Position numbers and translations under genes: made by a program. Below, piece by piece: positions 15,785 through 23,464 of a DNA stretch of 64,000 nt; position 1 is the stretch's first letter; each line of letters starts with the position of its first letter. This DNA comes from Thalassobius sp047123305 (GTDB lineage Bacteria > Pseudomonadota > Alphaproteobacteria > Rhodobacterales > Rhodobacteraceae). Below the pieces are notes generated by a model, which did no database searches, was not told where the DNA came from, and was given only the letters and a program-made list of their open reading frames with translations. The DNA is taken from NCBI RefSeq assembly GCF_047123305.1, contig NZ_CP138918.1, forward strand, positions 186,001 to 250,000, written 5' to 3'.

Positions 15785-16787
15785 GAAGGCCGGTGTGGGC
15801 CGTCAGGCGGGAGCGGTCATTTGGATCAGAGGTTGGGAACACCGTGGCGATCACAAAGATCCGCAAAAGCGTGATGAACTCTTCCGGTTGCCTAGGGCCG
15901 GTGTCGCAGAACCCGCGGGCCAGCGCTTCGGTCACCGGCTCCGCTGCGGCGGGGAATAGCCGGACCAAAGCGCGGGCTGTCAGCATCAGGTCCCAGCCGA
16001 CCGGCTTGAACTTGGCCTTCTCAAAGTCAACGCCATAGATCTTGCCATTTTCGGACAGGATGAAATTGCTCAGAGAGCCATCGTTTTTGGACAGCACCAT
16101 GCCTTTGCTGGTCATGGCGCAAAGCTCTCGCTTGGCGGCCCGTACTACCGGCGTGTCACGCAGGGTCGGGATCTGGCTAAATTAGCTGAACCAAGAAGCG
16201 CTGGCCTGCCGGATCGGCGCCCGCCGGCAATAACGCCCCAGCCATTGGCCAATACCGCGCGCTACGGTTTCCAACACCTCCGGCGTGATCACCTCGCGCA
16301 GCGTGTCTCCGACGATGAAATCCGCGGCGATAAAGCGGTGCTCATTGGAAAAGGCCACCAGCGCAGGTGTCAGCCCGGACAGGGTCAAAGCCCGCAGCGC
16401 ATCACGTTCGGCAAGATAGCTGAAGCCCGCGGCGGTGTTTTCATCGTTGAAACACTTCACCAACCGCACCCGCCCCAGCGCCTCGGCCCGCAGGGTCAGG
16501 GCGCGGTCGCTTCGGCGCAGAACCGCAAGGCTCAGATCTTCGGCAGCTTCGCCCGGTGCAATGGCTTCGGCCAAAGCCGCGCCATGCCTTTCGATGAAGG
16601 GCACCAGATCTTTCATGTCAGAGATTTTGAAAGCCTTGCTTTCGTAACCTGCCATATCAATCGCAACCGCACTAATCCTACGGTTTTGCTTTGCGCCAAG
16701 AATTGATGACGCCTTCAAAATACCGAAAGCAAAACCCTTGCGAGTATTTGAACGGTCCTGATCGAGCACGCTTTGGGGGTATCGCAC
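15777..16787 (-). pseudogene. APH-like kinase gene interrupted by one in-frame TAA
   Basis: Two frames (16182-16787 and 15777-16115) lie in the same phase and are divided only by a TAA at 16182-16184, codon 202. Joined, they make a protein of about 336 residues with an aminoglycoside phosphotransferase-like kinase fold: nucleotide-binding lysine in VRLVKCF, hinge FIAADFIVGDTL, catalytic loop NDGSLSNFIL (Asp236, Asn241) and metal aspartate Asp254 in YGVDFE. The base Asp is preceded by Asn rather than the usual His-Gly. Apart from the stop no frameshift is seen, so the break is recent or a sequencing error. The true start may be ATG 16655 (MAGYESKAF). The end overlaps the Hint gene by eight bases, so the two belong to one operon. 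Confidence 0.75.
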
Positions 16788-16929
16788 AACCTAAATGAAA
16801 CGCATGCCTGTTTGCCCCCTCTCTGCTCCGATCAATAGGAAAGGCGACGGATCGCGCCATACAGGCGCAACAAGATTTTCCGTTGCACCCACCGCCCTTG
16901 CGGCATTGCGGTCGTTGACTGTTGGCCGC

Positions 16930-16958
16930 AAAAAGGGCGGCAACCGAAGTTACCGCCC
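16930..16958 (-). terminator. Terminator of nrdHIEF
   Basis: On the minus strand GGGCGGTAA-CTTCGG-TTGCCGCCC is followed by TTTTT, 24 bases after the nrdF stop. It is a strong intrinsic terminator with a stable UUCG-type loop. Confidence 0.88.
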
Positions 16959-16981
16959 TCTGTGAGGTCTGTGCAGAAATT

Positions 16982-17953
16982 TCAGAAATCCCAGTCTTCG
17001 TCCTCGGTCGCGACGGCTTTGCCGATCACATAGGACGAGCCAGAGCCCGAGAAAAAGTCGTGGTTTTCGCTGTCGGGGCTGAGCGCCGCGAGGATGGCGG
17101 GGTTCACTTCGGACACTTCCGGCGGGAACAGGGCCTCAAAGCCAAGGTTCTGCAGCGCCTTATTGGCGTTGTAATGCAGGAAGACTTTCACATCCTCGGT
17201 CAGGCCAATCTCGTCATAGAGCTCTTCTGTGTATTGGTTCTCGATCCCGTAAAGCTCGAACATCAGACCAAAAGCGTAGTCTTTCAGCTCTTGCTGAGCG
17301 GCTGCGTCCAGTTTCTCAAAGCCACGCTGGAATTTGTAGCCGATGTAATAGCCATGCACCGCCTCATCGCGAATGATCAGACGGATAAGGTCGGCGGTGT
17401 TGGTCAGCTTGGCACGGCTGGACCAGTACATCGGCAGATAGAAGCCGGAATAGAACAGGAAGCTTTCCAGAAACACCGAGGCGATCTTGCGCTTCAGCGG
17501 ATCGTTGCCCGGCGCATAGGTGTCTAGGATCGCCTTGGCCTTGGCCTGCAGATGTGGGTTTTCATCGGACCAGCGAAACGCCTCGTCAATTTCTTTGGTC
17601 GAACACAACGTTGAGAAGATGGAGGAATAGCTGCGTGCATGCACCGCTTCCATAAAGGCGATGTTGGTCAGCACGGCCTCTTCATGTGGCGTGATCGCAT
17701 CGGGCATCAGCGCCGGCGCACCGATGGCGTTTTGGATGGTGTCCAGCAGGGTCAGGCCGGTGAACACGCGGATGGTCAGCTGCTTTTCATGCTCGGTCAG
17801 GGTGGCCCAGCTGGGGATGTCGTTGCTGAGCGGCACCTTTTCCGGCAGCCAGAAGTTCACCGTCAGACGGTTCCAGACCTCCAGGTCTTTTTCGTCTTCC
17901 AGACGGTTCCAGTTGATCGCGCGCGGGATGCGGGTGGGGGCGATGTCTTTCAT
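16982..17953 (-). CDS. nrdF: Class Ib ribonucleotide reductase beta subunit NrdF
   Basis: A 323-residue radical-generating subunit of the manganese/iron class Ib ribonucleotide reductase. Metal ligands appear in GLTLLDTIQN (Asp), FMEAVHARSYSS (Glu, His and the radical tyrosine), VFLESFLFYSGF (Glu) and IIRDEAVHGYYIG (Glu, His). The C-terminal tail ends in acidic and aromatic residues (EDEDWDF), which dock on NrdE. It closes the nrdH-nrdI-nrdE-nrdF operon, 25 bases after nrdE. The partner NrdI is present, which class Ib enzymes need to make the Mn(III)2-tyrosyl cofactor. Expression should follow the upstream cobalamin riboswitch. Confidence 0.96.
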   Translation of the reverse strand: MKDIAPTRIPRAINWNRLEDEKDLEVWNRLTVNFWLPEKVPLSNDIPSWATLTEHEKQLTIRVFTGLTLLDTIQNAIGAPALMPDAITPHEEAVLTNIAFMEAVHARSYSSIFSTLCSTKEIDEAFRWSDENPHLQAKAKAILDTYAPGNDPLKRKIASVFLESFLFYSGFYLPMYWSSRAKLTNTADLIRLIIRDEAVHGYYIGYKFQRGFEKLDAAAQQELKDYAFGLMFELYGIENQYTEELYDEIGLTEDVKVFLHYNANKALQNLGFEALFPPEVSEVNPAILAALSPDSENHDFFSGSGSSYVIGKAVATEDEDWDF

Positions 17954-17978
17954 TGTCTCTCTCCGATCTCAGTCGCGA

Positions 17979-20102
17979 TTACAGGGTGCAGGACACGCAG
18001 CCCTGAACCTCGGTGCCCTCAAGGGCCTCCTGGCGCAGGCGCACATAGTAGATGGTTTTGATGCCTTTTTTCCAGGCGTAGATCTGGGCTTTGTTGATGT
18101 CCCGCGTTGTGGCCTCAGCCGGGAAGAACAGGGTCAGCGACAGGCCCTGATCCACATGTTCCGTGGCCGCCGCATAAGTATCGATCAGCGCTTCCGGGCC
18201 GATTTCATAGGCGTCGCGGTAATATTCCAGATTTTCGTTATCCATATAGGCGGCGGGGTAGTAGACGCGGCCAATCTTGCCCTCTTTGCGGATCTCGATC
18301 TTCGAGACAATCGGGTGGATCGAGGAGGTGGAGTTGTTGATGTAGCTGATCGACCCGGTCGGCGGCACCGCCTGCAGGTTGCGATTATAGAGCCCGTGCT
18401 TCATCACATCGGCCTTCAGCGCCGCCCAATCCTCGCGAGTCGGCAGATCCACACCGTCAAACAGCGCGGTGACCTTTTCGCTTTCGGGCAGCCAGTCACG
18501 GGTGGTGTATTTGTCAAAGAACACGCCCGAGGCGTATTCGGATTCGGCAAAGCCTTTGAAGCTTTCGCCCCGTTCCTGGGCCAGATCGCAGGAAGTGCGG
18601 ATCGCGTGATAGGCCACAGCGGCGAAGTACACGGACGTGAACTCAACACCTTGCGCGCTGCCATAGTGCACGTGTTCGCGCGCCAGATAGCCGTGCAGGT
18701 TCATCTGCCCCAGCCCAATCGCGCGGCTTTCGTCATTGCCTTTGCACACCGAAGGGACCGAGTCGATGGCCGACATTTCCGCCACCGCAGTCAGCGCACG
18801 GATGGAGGTGCCCACGGTCTGACCCAGATCCTTGCCGTCCATCGTCTTGGCGATGTTCAGTGAGCCGAGGTTGCAGGAAATATCCGTGCCCATTTCGCTG
18901 TAGCTCAGATCATCGTTGAAGCTGGAAGCGGTGTTCACCTGCAGGATTTCCGAACACAGGTTCGACATGTTGATCCGGCCCGCGATGGGGTTCATCCGGT
19001 TCACCGTGTCCTCAAACATCACATAAGGGTAGCCCGATTCAAACTGGATCTCGGCGATGGTCTGGAAGAACTCACGCGCGTTGACCTTGGACTTGCGGAT
19101 GCGCTTGTCTTCCACCATCTCGTCATATTTCTCGCTAACCGAGATTTCCGAGAAGGGCACGCCGTAGACCCGCTCCACGTCATGCGGTGAGAACAGGTAC
19201 ATATCCGCGTTTTTCTTGGCCAGTTCAAAGGTGATATCGGGGATCACCACACCCAGCGACAGGGTTTTGATGCGGATCTTTTCATCCGCGTTTTCCCGCT
19301 TGGTGTCGAGGAAACGCATGATGTCGGGGTGGTGCGCGTTCAGGTAAACCGCGCCGGCGCCCTGACGGGCCCCCAGCTGGTTGGCGTAGGAGAAGCTGTC
19401 TTCCAGCAGTTTCATCACAGGGATCACGCCGGAAGATTGGTTTTCAATGCCTTTGATCGGCGCGCCATGTTCGCGGATATTGGTCAGCAGCAACGCCACG
19501 CCACCGCCGCGTTTGCTGAGCTGCAGCGCAGAGTTGATGCCGCGGCCGATGCTTTCCATGTTGTCTTCCAGGCGCAGCAGGAAGCACGAAATCAGCTCGC
19601 CACGCGACGCTTTGCCGGCGTTCAGGAAGGTCGGGGTTGCAGGCTGGAACCGGCCGCCCATGATTTCTTTCATGAACGAAAGCGCCAGCGCCTCATCCCC
19701 GCGCGCAAGGCACAGCGCGGTCATCACCACACGGTCTTCGTACCGCTCAAGATAGCGCTGACCATCACGGGTTTTCAGCGTGTAGGAGGTGTAATATTTA
19801 AATGCGCCCAGGAAGGTGGGGAAGCGGAATTTCAGCGCATAGGCCTCATCCCAGATCTGGCGCATGAAGTTCTTGGAATACTGATCCAGAACGGCCTCTT
19901 CGTAGTAGCCTTCCTTGACCAGATAACCCAGTTTTTCGTCCAGCGAATGGAAGAACACAGTGTTCTGGTTGACGTGCTGCAGGAAATACTGCCGCGCCGC
20001 CATCCGGTCCGCCTCAAAGCGAATATTGCCGTCCCCGTCATAGAGGTTCAGCATCGCGTTCAAAGCGTGATAGTCCAAAGTGCTCAGATCGCTGTCGAGC
20101 AT
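17979..20102 (-). CDS. nrdE: Class Ib ribonucleotide reductase alpha subunit NrdE
   Basis: A 707-residue catalytic subunit that reduces ribonucleoside diphosphates to deoxy forms. Family marks include the active-site cysteine and loop in INMSNLCSEILQ and the NLGSLNIAKTM segment, the substrate-site PTGSISYINNSTSSIHP, the paired tyrosines in KTIYYVRLRQ and the C-terminal redox cysteines in VQGCVSCTL. The N-terminus lacks the ATP-cone of class Ia NrdA, which fits class Ib. Its start overlaps the end of nrdI by 19 bases. Length and all key residues look normal. Confidence 0.96.
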   Translation of the reverse strand: MLDSDLSTLDYHALNAMLNLYDGDGNIRFEADRMAARQYFLQHVNQNTVFFHSLDEKLGYLVKEGYYEEAVLDQYSKNFMRQIWDEAYALKFRFPTFLGAFKYYTSYTLKTRDGQRYLERYEDRVVMTALCLARGDEALALSFMKEIMGGRFQPATPTFLNAGKASRGELISCFLLRLEDNMESIGRGINSALQLSKRGGGVALLLTNIREHGAPIKGIENQSSGVIPVMKLLEDSFSYANQLGARQGAGAVYLNAHHPDIMRFLDTKRENADEKIRIKTLSLGVVIPDITFELAKKNADMYLFSPHDVERVYGVPFSEISVSEKYDEMVEDKRIRKSKVNAREFFQTIAEIQFESGYPYVMFEDTVNRMNPIAGRINMSNLCSEILQVNTASSFNDDLSYSEMGTDISCNLGSLNIAKTMDGKDLGQTVGTSIRALTAVAEMSAIDSVPSVCKGNDESRAIGLGQMNLHGYLAREHVHYGSAQGVEFTSVYFAAVAYHAIRTSCDLAQERGESFKGFAESEYASGVFFDKYTTRDWLPESEKVTALFDGVDLPTREDWAALKADVMKHGLYNRNLQAVPPTGSISYINNSTSSIHPIVSKIEIRKEGKIGRVYYPAAYMDNENLEYYRDAYEIGPEALIDTYAAATEHVDQGLSLTLFFPAEATTRDINKAQIYAWKKGIKTIYYVRLRQEALEGTEVQGCVSCTL

Positions 20103-20521
20103 AGGTTGTCCCCCAGTTTTTGCAGCCCCGCGCGCACACGGGTGATATCGGTTTCGGTGCCCGCCAGCTCAAAGGAATAGAGCAGCGGCACCTTGCATTT
20201 TTCAGAGATGGTGCGACCCGACAAAGCGTAGGTCGCACCGAAGTTGCGGTTGCCTGCCCCGATCACCCCCACCAACCGTTCGCGGCGGCTGGCGTCATTC
20301 AGAAACCGGATCACCTGTTTTGGCACCGCCCCACGTCCCTGGCCATCGGCGTAGGTGGGGCAGATCAGGACAAAGGCGTCGGTCAGCAGGCTGTGGTCGG
20401 GCAAAGGCGCATCGAGGCACTCAGCGATCCGCACGGAAGGCAGCCCCAGCCGTGTGACAAAGCGATGAGTGTTTCCCGATTTAGACGAGTAGTAGACAAG
20501 CGCCGGCAGTTGGCGGCTCAT
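20084..20521 (-). CDS. nrdI: Flavodoxin-like activator NrdI
   Basis: A 145-residue flavodoxin-like protein. The FMN phosphate loop is YYSSKSGNTHRFV and the second loop ICPTYADGQGRGAVP, followed by GVIGAGNRNFGATYALSG, which surrounds the flavin ring. NrdI hands an oxidant to the dimanganese site of NrdF. It lies four bases after nrdH and overlaps nrdE, in the standard nrdHIEF order. Length is usual for the family. Confidence 0.95.
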   Translation of the reverse strand: MSRQLPALVYYSSKSGNTHRFVTRLGLPSVRIAECLDAPLPDHSLLTDAFVLICPTYADGQGRGAVPKQVIRFLNDASRRERLVGVIGAGNRNFGATYALSGRTISEKCKVPLLYSFELAGTETDITRVRAGLQKLGDNLCSTAI

Positions 20522-20525
20522 CCCC

Positions 20526-20747
20526 TCAGGCCAGTTGCGCGATCATATCCGGTCGGAAACCGGACCAATGGTTGCCGTTGGCCTCAACCACGGGGGCCTG
20601 ACGGTAGCCCCATTCGGTCACCCGATCCATAGCGCTGACATCCTGGGTCAGATCCACCACGTTGTAGCTGATGCCCTTGGCATCCAAGGCGCGGGTGGTG
20701 GCGGTGCATTGCACACAGGCCGGTTTGGAATAAACGATGACGCTCAT
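20526..20747 (-). CDS. nrdH: Glutaredoxin-like electron donor NrdH
   Basis: A 73-residue thioredoxin-fold protein with the redox motif CVQC at residues 11-14 (SKPACVQCTATTRAL). NrdH proteins look like glutaredoxins but take electrons from thioredoxin reductase and pass them to NrdE. The C-terminal WSGFRPDMIAQL is a diagnostic NrdH ending. It is the first gene of the operon, with GAGGAC seven bases before its ATG, and follows a long leader that contains a cobalamin riboswitch. Confidence 0.95.
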   Translation of the reverse strand: MSVIVYSKPACVQCTATTRALDAKGISYNVVDLTQDVSAMDRVTEWGYRQAPVVEANGNHWSGFRPDMIAQLA

Positions 20748-21232
20748 CAGTCCTCAGTCCCTTTGTCAAAGTCGAGGACGCAGCGTCGGGTCCCCCCCGA
20801 ACACGCCCCCGAACCCTCCGTTCGTGGTTTTTATTTGCACGCTTGCGGCAGGTCTCCTGACTTTGCGGATCCTGGCTCAGCTGGCCTTCCCGAAAGCGTG
20901 CTTTCAGTGGCTTTATCAGCGTCACGATCCGCTTACAGTTGCGGGGGCAGCGCGGGAATTCCACCCGCTTCCCTCTTAGCCGTCGATCAGAATCGAAGGA
21001 ACCGAAGCAACACGATATTGCGTTCTTGAGGGGCATCAAGTCAACATGTAGGCTATGAGCTGAGGGAAAATTCTTTTCTGCAGAAGCACAAATTTGATCT
21101 TGCCTTTCCCGAATACCCTTGATCGTGGCCGCCATGGCTTGACCGGCAATTCAACCTGATGTTACCCCTTAAGCACCTTCCTACGCAGGCATTTCTGCGA
21201 CCGAAGGCGATTCCTAAATCTGGCCGGGCAAT
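20748..21232. other. Intergenic region between nrdH and a small membrane protein gene
   Basis: This 485-base gap holds the nrdH leader with the cobalamin riboswitch (20836-21012), a C- and G-rich stretch at 20790-20815 that may form its expression platform, and, from about 21013 to 21232, the divergent promoter region. No further gene, repeat or clear operator was recognised there. Confidence 0.6.
20836..21012 (-). promoter_or_regulatory. Cobalamin (B12) riboswitch upstream of nrdHIEF
   Basis: Read on the minus strand, the leader carries the conserved blocks of the AdoCbl-type aptamer in order: GGTTCC near the 5' end, TAAGAGGGAAGCGGGTG, TTCCCGCGCTGCCCCCGC, AACTGTAAGCGG, GCCACTG, CGGGAAGGCC, and the B12 box AGTCAGGAGACCTGCC at 20847-20862. 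The nrdH start lies about 90 bases downstream, and the GC-rich stretch between them (20762-20835) could form the expression platform. The approximate ends are set by the first and last paired blocks. It should turn off the B12-independent reductase when cobalamin is plentiful. Confidence 0.93.
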
Positions 21233-21463
21233 ATGGCACGTTACGAACAAGAGCTGAAATGGCTGGCGCTTGCGCTTGGCTTGGCGTCGACACTGGCGTT
21301 GGTGAACAGCTGGCATCCCTGGCCGCTGTTTCTGGGCCTGCCGTTCTGCATGCTCTGGGCCTACTTCGGCTGGCTGCGCACCGAACGGCAATTGCAGTAT
21401 ATTAATATCGTTTTCACCGGCCTCTACCTCTACGGCATCGGCAAGTATTTCATCACGGGCTGA
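21233..21463 (+). CDS. Small hydrophobic membrane protein, unknown function
   Basis: A 76-residue protein with two or three membrane segments: LALALGLASTLALVNSWHP, LFLGLPFCMLWAYFGWL, and a last one ending in TGLYLYGIGKYF. There is no signal-peptide cleavage site and no motif I can name. It stands alone, divergent from nrdHIEF and followed by a DUF1330 gene 173 bases later. The ATG lacks a strong ribosome site. Composition is like the surrounding genes, so it is probably real and conserved in related bacteria, but function is unknown. Confidence 0.6.
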   Translation: MARYEQELKWLALALGLASTLALVNSWHPWPLFLGLPFCMLWAYFGWLRTERQLQYINIVFTGLYLYGIGKYFITG

Positions 21464-21636
21464 AATCGGCACGATTCCGTCACACGGGCCGTGCACCTAA
21501 GCGGATCCAATCTGAACTTCAGATTTGGCGGTATGTGCGCAGATGCGCATTGCCTTGGGTAGTTTCGACAATTGTGTGCGAACCTGCTGAGAAGCATCAT
21601 TGCTGCAACAGACAAAATTCCCAAAAGGATCCTGAA

Positions 21637-21939
21637 ATGCCTGCCTATATGTTGACCTTCCTCCGTGTTGAAGACGCCGAAACCCACGCCCGCGATTACC
21701 TGCCCGGTGGCCACCAGACCCTGCTGGCCTATGGCGGCAAACCCTTGGCCGTCACCGAGGATTATACCATCAAAGAAGGCGACTTCCCCAAAGGACGTCT
21801 GCTGTTGGTGGAGTTCCCCAGCAAAGAAGCCGCCGAGCAGTATTATGATGGGCCCGAACACGCGCCCTACAAAGAGATCCTGCACAAGGTTGCCAAAAGC
21901 GACATGATGATCTTCGACAATGGGCAGCTGCCCGTCTGA
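21637..21939 (+). CDS. DUF1330 family protein
   Basis: A 100-residue protein of the DUF1330 group, small dimeric ferredoxin-like proteins related to the dimeric alpha-beta barrel superfamily. Visible family signs are the start MPAYMLTFLRVEDAE, the middle LLAYGGKPLAV, and RLLLVEFPSKEAAEQYY. The start is ATG 21637, preceded by AAGGAT; a longer frame upstream lacks coding character. Biochemical role is not established for the family. It is monocistronic, convergent with the UbiB-like gene. Confidence 0.8.
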   Translation: MPAYMLTFLRVEDAETHARDYLPGGHQTLLAYGGKPLAVTEDYTIKEGDFPKGRLLLVEFPSKEAAEQYYDGPEHAPYKEILHKVAKSDMMIFDNGQLPV

Positions 21940-21983
21940 ACCGTCAATCCTCCGAAAGGCTGCTGTCCGGGGGTGGCGGCCTT

Positions 21984-23321
21984 TTAGCGATCTGGCCCTG
22001 CAAGGTGCGGGGCCAGCAGTGCCTGCAGATCAACACGCGCGCAAAGGCGCGTTGCCAGCAAGGCCAAGCCGCCCAGTTTGCGCTGCACGTAGAGCACATC
22101 CATCGCCACGGGCGGTGGTTCCATCCCCTCCTCCATCAGGGCCAACCCTTCGGCCTGCAGCTGTTGTGACAGACGCGTATCAGCAAAATCAAACAGACCC
22201 GGCGCGCGTAAAGCTGTGAATACCAACTGCATCATTGCGATCAGGCGCGCGTGGTGGTCTGGGCGCATGCCCCCCGCCAACAGGCCCATCGCGGCGGCGG
22301 CTTGCTGCATTTCCGGCCAACGCCCGGCCAAGCCTGCCGCCAACAGATCGCGGTATCCCTGCACCACATCAGAGGCGATGGCGCGGGTGGCACCGAAATC
22401 CAGCAACACGATACGATCCTCGGCAGGCTGATAGAGGAAGTTGGCGAAATTCGGGTCACTTTGCATGTCATTTAAGGTGAAGAGCTCATCAAAAAACAAC
22501 GCAAAGAGATCCCGCATCACACCATCCCGCGTGTCCTGAGGCGCGGCCTGCAGTTCCTCCACCGGGCGGCCCGCCACATTGGACATCGCCAAGACCTGCC
22601 CGGTTGACCAATCCGCATGAAACGCCGGCAGCAAAAACCGCTCCTGCCCCACCAGATAGCCGGCGAACCGCTGCAGCTGCGCGCCCTCGCGCAGGTAGTC
22701 GGTTTCCTCATGCAGTTGAAGGCGCGCGGCCTCCAGATAGGGGGCCAGATCAAAGCCCTTTGGCAACACCCGCGCCGCGCGCAACAGCGCCCCGACATTG
22801 GCCACATCGCTGTCGATGCTTTGCGCCACGCCGGGGTATTGCACCTTCACCGCCAGGTCGCGCCCATCCTTCAGCCGTGCCCGATGCACCTGCCCAATCG
22901 AGGCCGCCGCTATCGGGCGCACGTCAAAACGGGCAAACTGGCGCTGCCAGCCCTGCCCCCAAGCCGCGTTCAACACCTGTTTCAACTGCTGCGGCGGCAT
23001 CTGGTGGGCGTCAGACCGCAGCCGGGACAGGATCGCTGTCAGCTCGGCCGGCAACAGATCCCCTGCCTCCAGGGAAATCAGCTGACCAACCTTCATCGCC
23101 GCGCCGCGCATCTGCGCCAGCTCCTGCGTCAGACGTTCGATATTGCCGGGGGTCAGCACCAGATCACGCAACTGCGGGCGTGCCCCACCCGCCAGTGCCT
23201 TAGCCCCGCCAAGGGCCACGGCGCCCGCAACTTGCGTTGCTAGCCCGCCAAGACGCGCCATGCGATGCAAGCGGCCCGCAGGCACCGCAACGGGCCGCGG
23301 ACGATGGGAGGTGTCAGACAT
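21984..23321 (-). CDS. ABC1/UbiB-family atypical kinase
   Basis: A 445-residue protein of the ABC1/UbiB/ADCK family, whose members act in ubiquinone biosynthesis and lipid transport rather than as ordinary protein kinases. The hallmark KxGQ motif is at residues 77-80 (MKVGQ), the Ala-rich loop is AAASIGQVH (138-146), the nucleotide lysine is Lys159 (LAVKVQYPG), the catalytic segment is QSDPNFANF (Asp289) and the metal motif is DFG at 308-310. It is a stand-alone gene without ubi neighbours, so it may be a paralogue of UbiB. A long leader rich in Ala and Gly precedes the kinase core. Confidence 0.85.
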   Translation of the reverse strand: MSDTSHRPRPVAVPAGRLHRMARLGGLATQVAGAVALGGAKALAGGARPQLRDLVLTPGNIERLTQELAQMRGAAMKVGQLISLEAGDLLPAELTAILSRLRSDAHQMPPQQLKQVLNAAWGQGWQRQFARFDVRPIAAASIGQVHRARLKDGRDLAVKVQYPGVAQSIDSDVANVGALLRAARVLPKGFDLAPYLEAARLQLHEETDYLREGAQLQRFAGYLVGQERFLLPAFHADWSTGQVLAMSNVAGRPVEELQAAPQDTRDGVMRDLFALFFDELFTLNDMQSDPNFANFLYQPAEDRIVLLDFGATRAIASDVVQGYRDLLAAGLAGRWPEMQQAAAAMGLLAGGMRPDHHARLIAMMQLVFTALRAPGLFDFADTRLSQQLQAEGLALMEEGMEPPPVAMDVLYVQRKLGGLALLATRLCARVDLQALLAPHLAGPDR

Positions 23322-23416
23322 TCTGCGGCTCCTGAAATTGCCACGCTATTTGCGAGCTAACACCTAAAGCCACAACGTCAATTCCCTGCGCCGCCCTGAC
23401 GCAGGTGCCAGACAGC

Positions 23417-23446
23417 AAAAAGCCGCCCCGGGGGGCGGCTTTCTTT
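23417..23446 (-). terminator. Terminator of the acyl-CoA synthetase gene
   Basis: AGCCGCCCC pairs with GGGGCGGCT around a two-base centre, and the minus strand continues into TTTTTGC. It lies 19 bases past the stop codon of the acyl-CoA synthetase gene. The plus strand also has TTCTTT, so it may work in both directions. Confidence 0.8.
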
Positions 23447-23464
23447 ACTGCAAAAGCTGAGAGC

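Noticed and set aside
16182..16184. TAA read as a recoded codon in the kinase gene
   Set aside because: TAA recoding is rare in bacteria and no SECIS-like or other recoding signal is seen; a nonsense mutation is simpler.
20790..20815. The C-rich run before nrdH as an independent terminator
   Set aside because: It has no clean stem plus T tract; it more likely belongs to the expression platform of the riboswitch.
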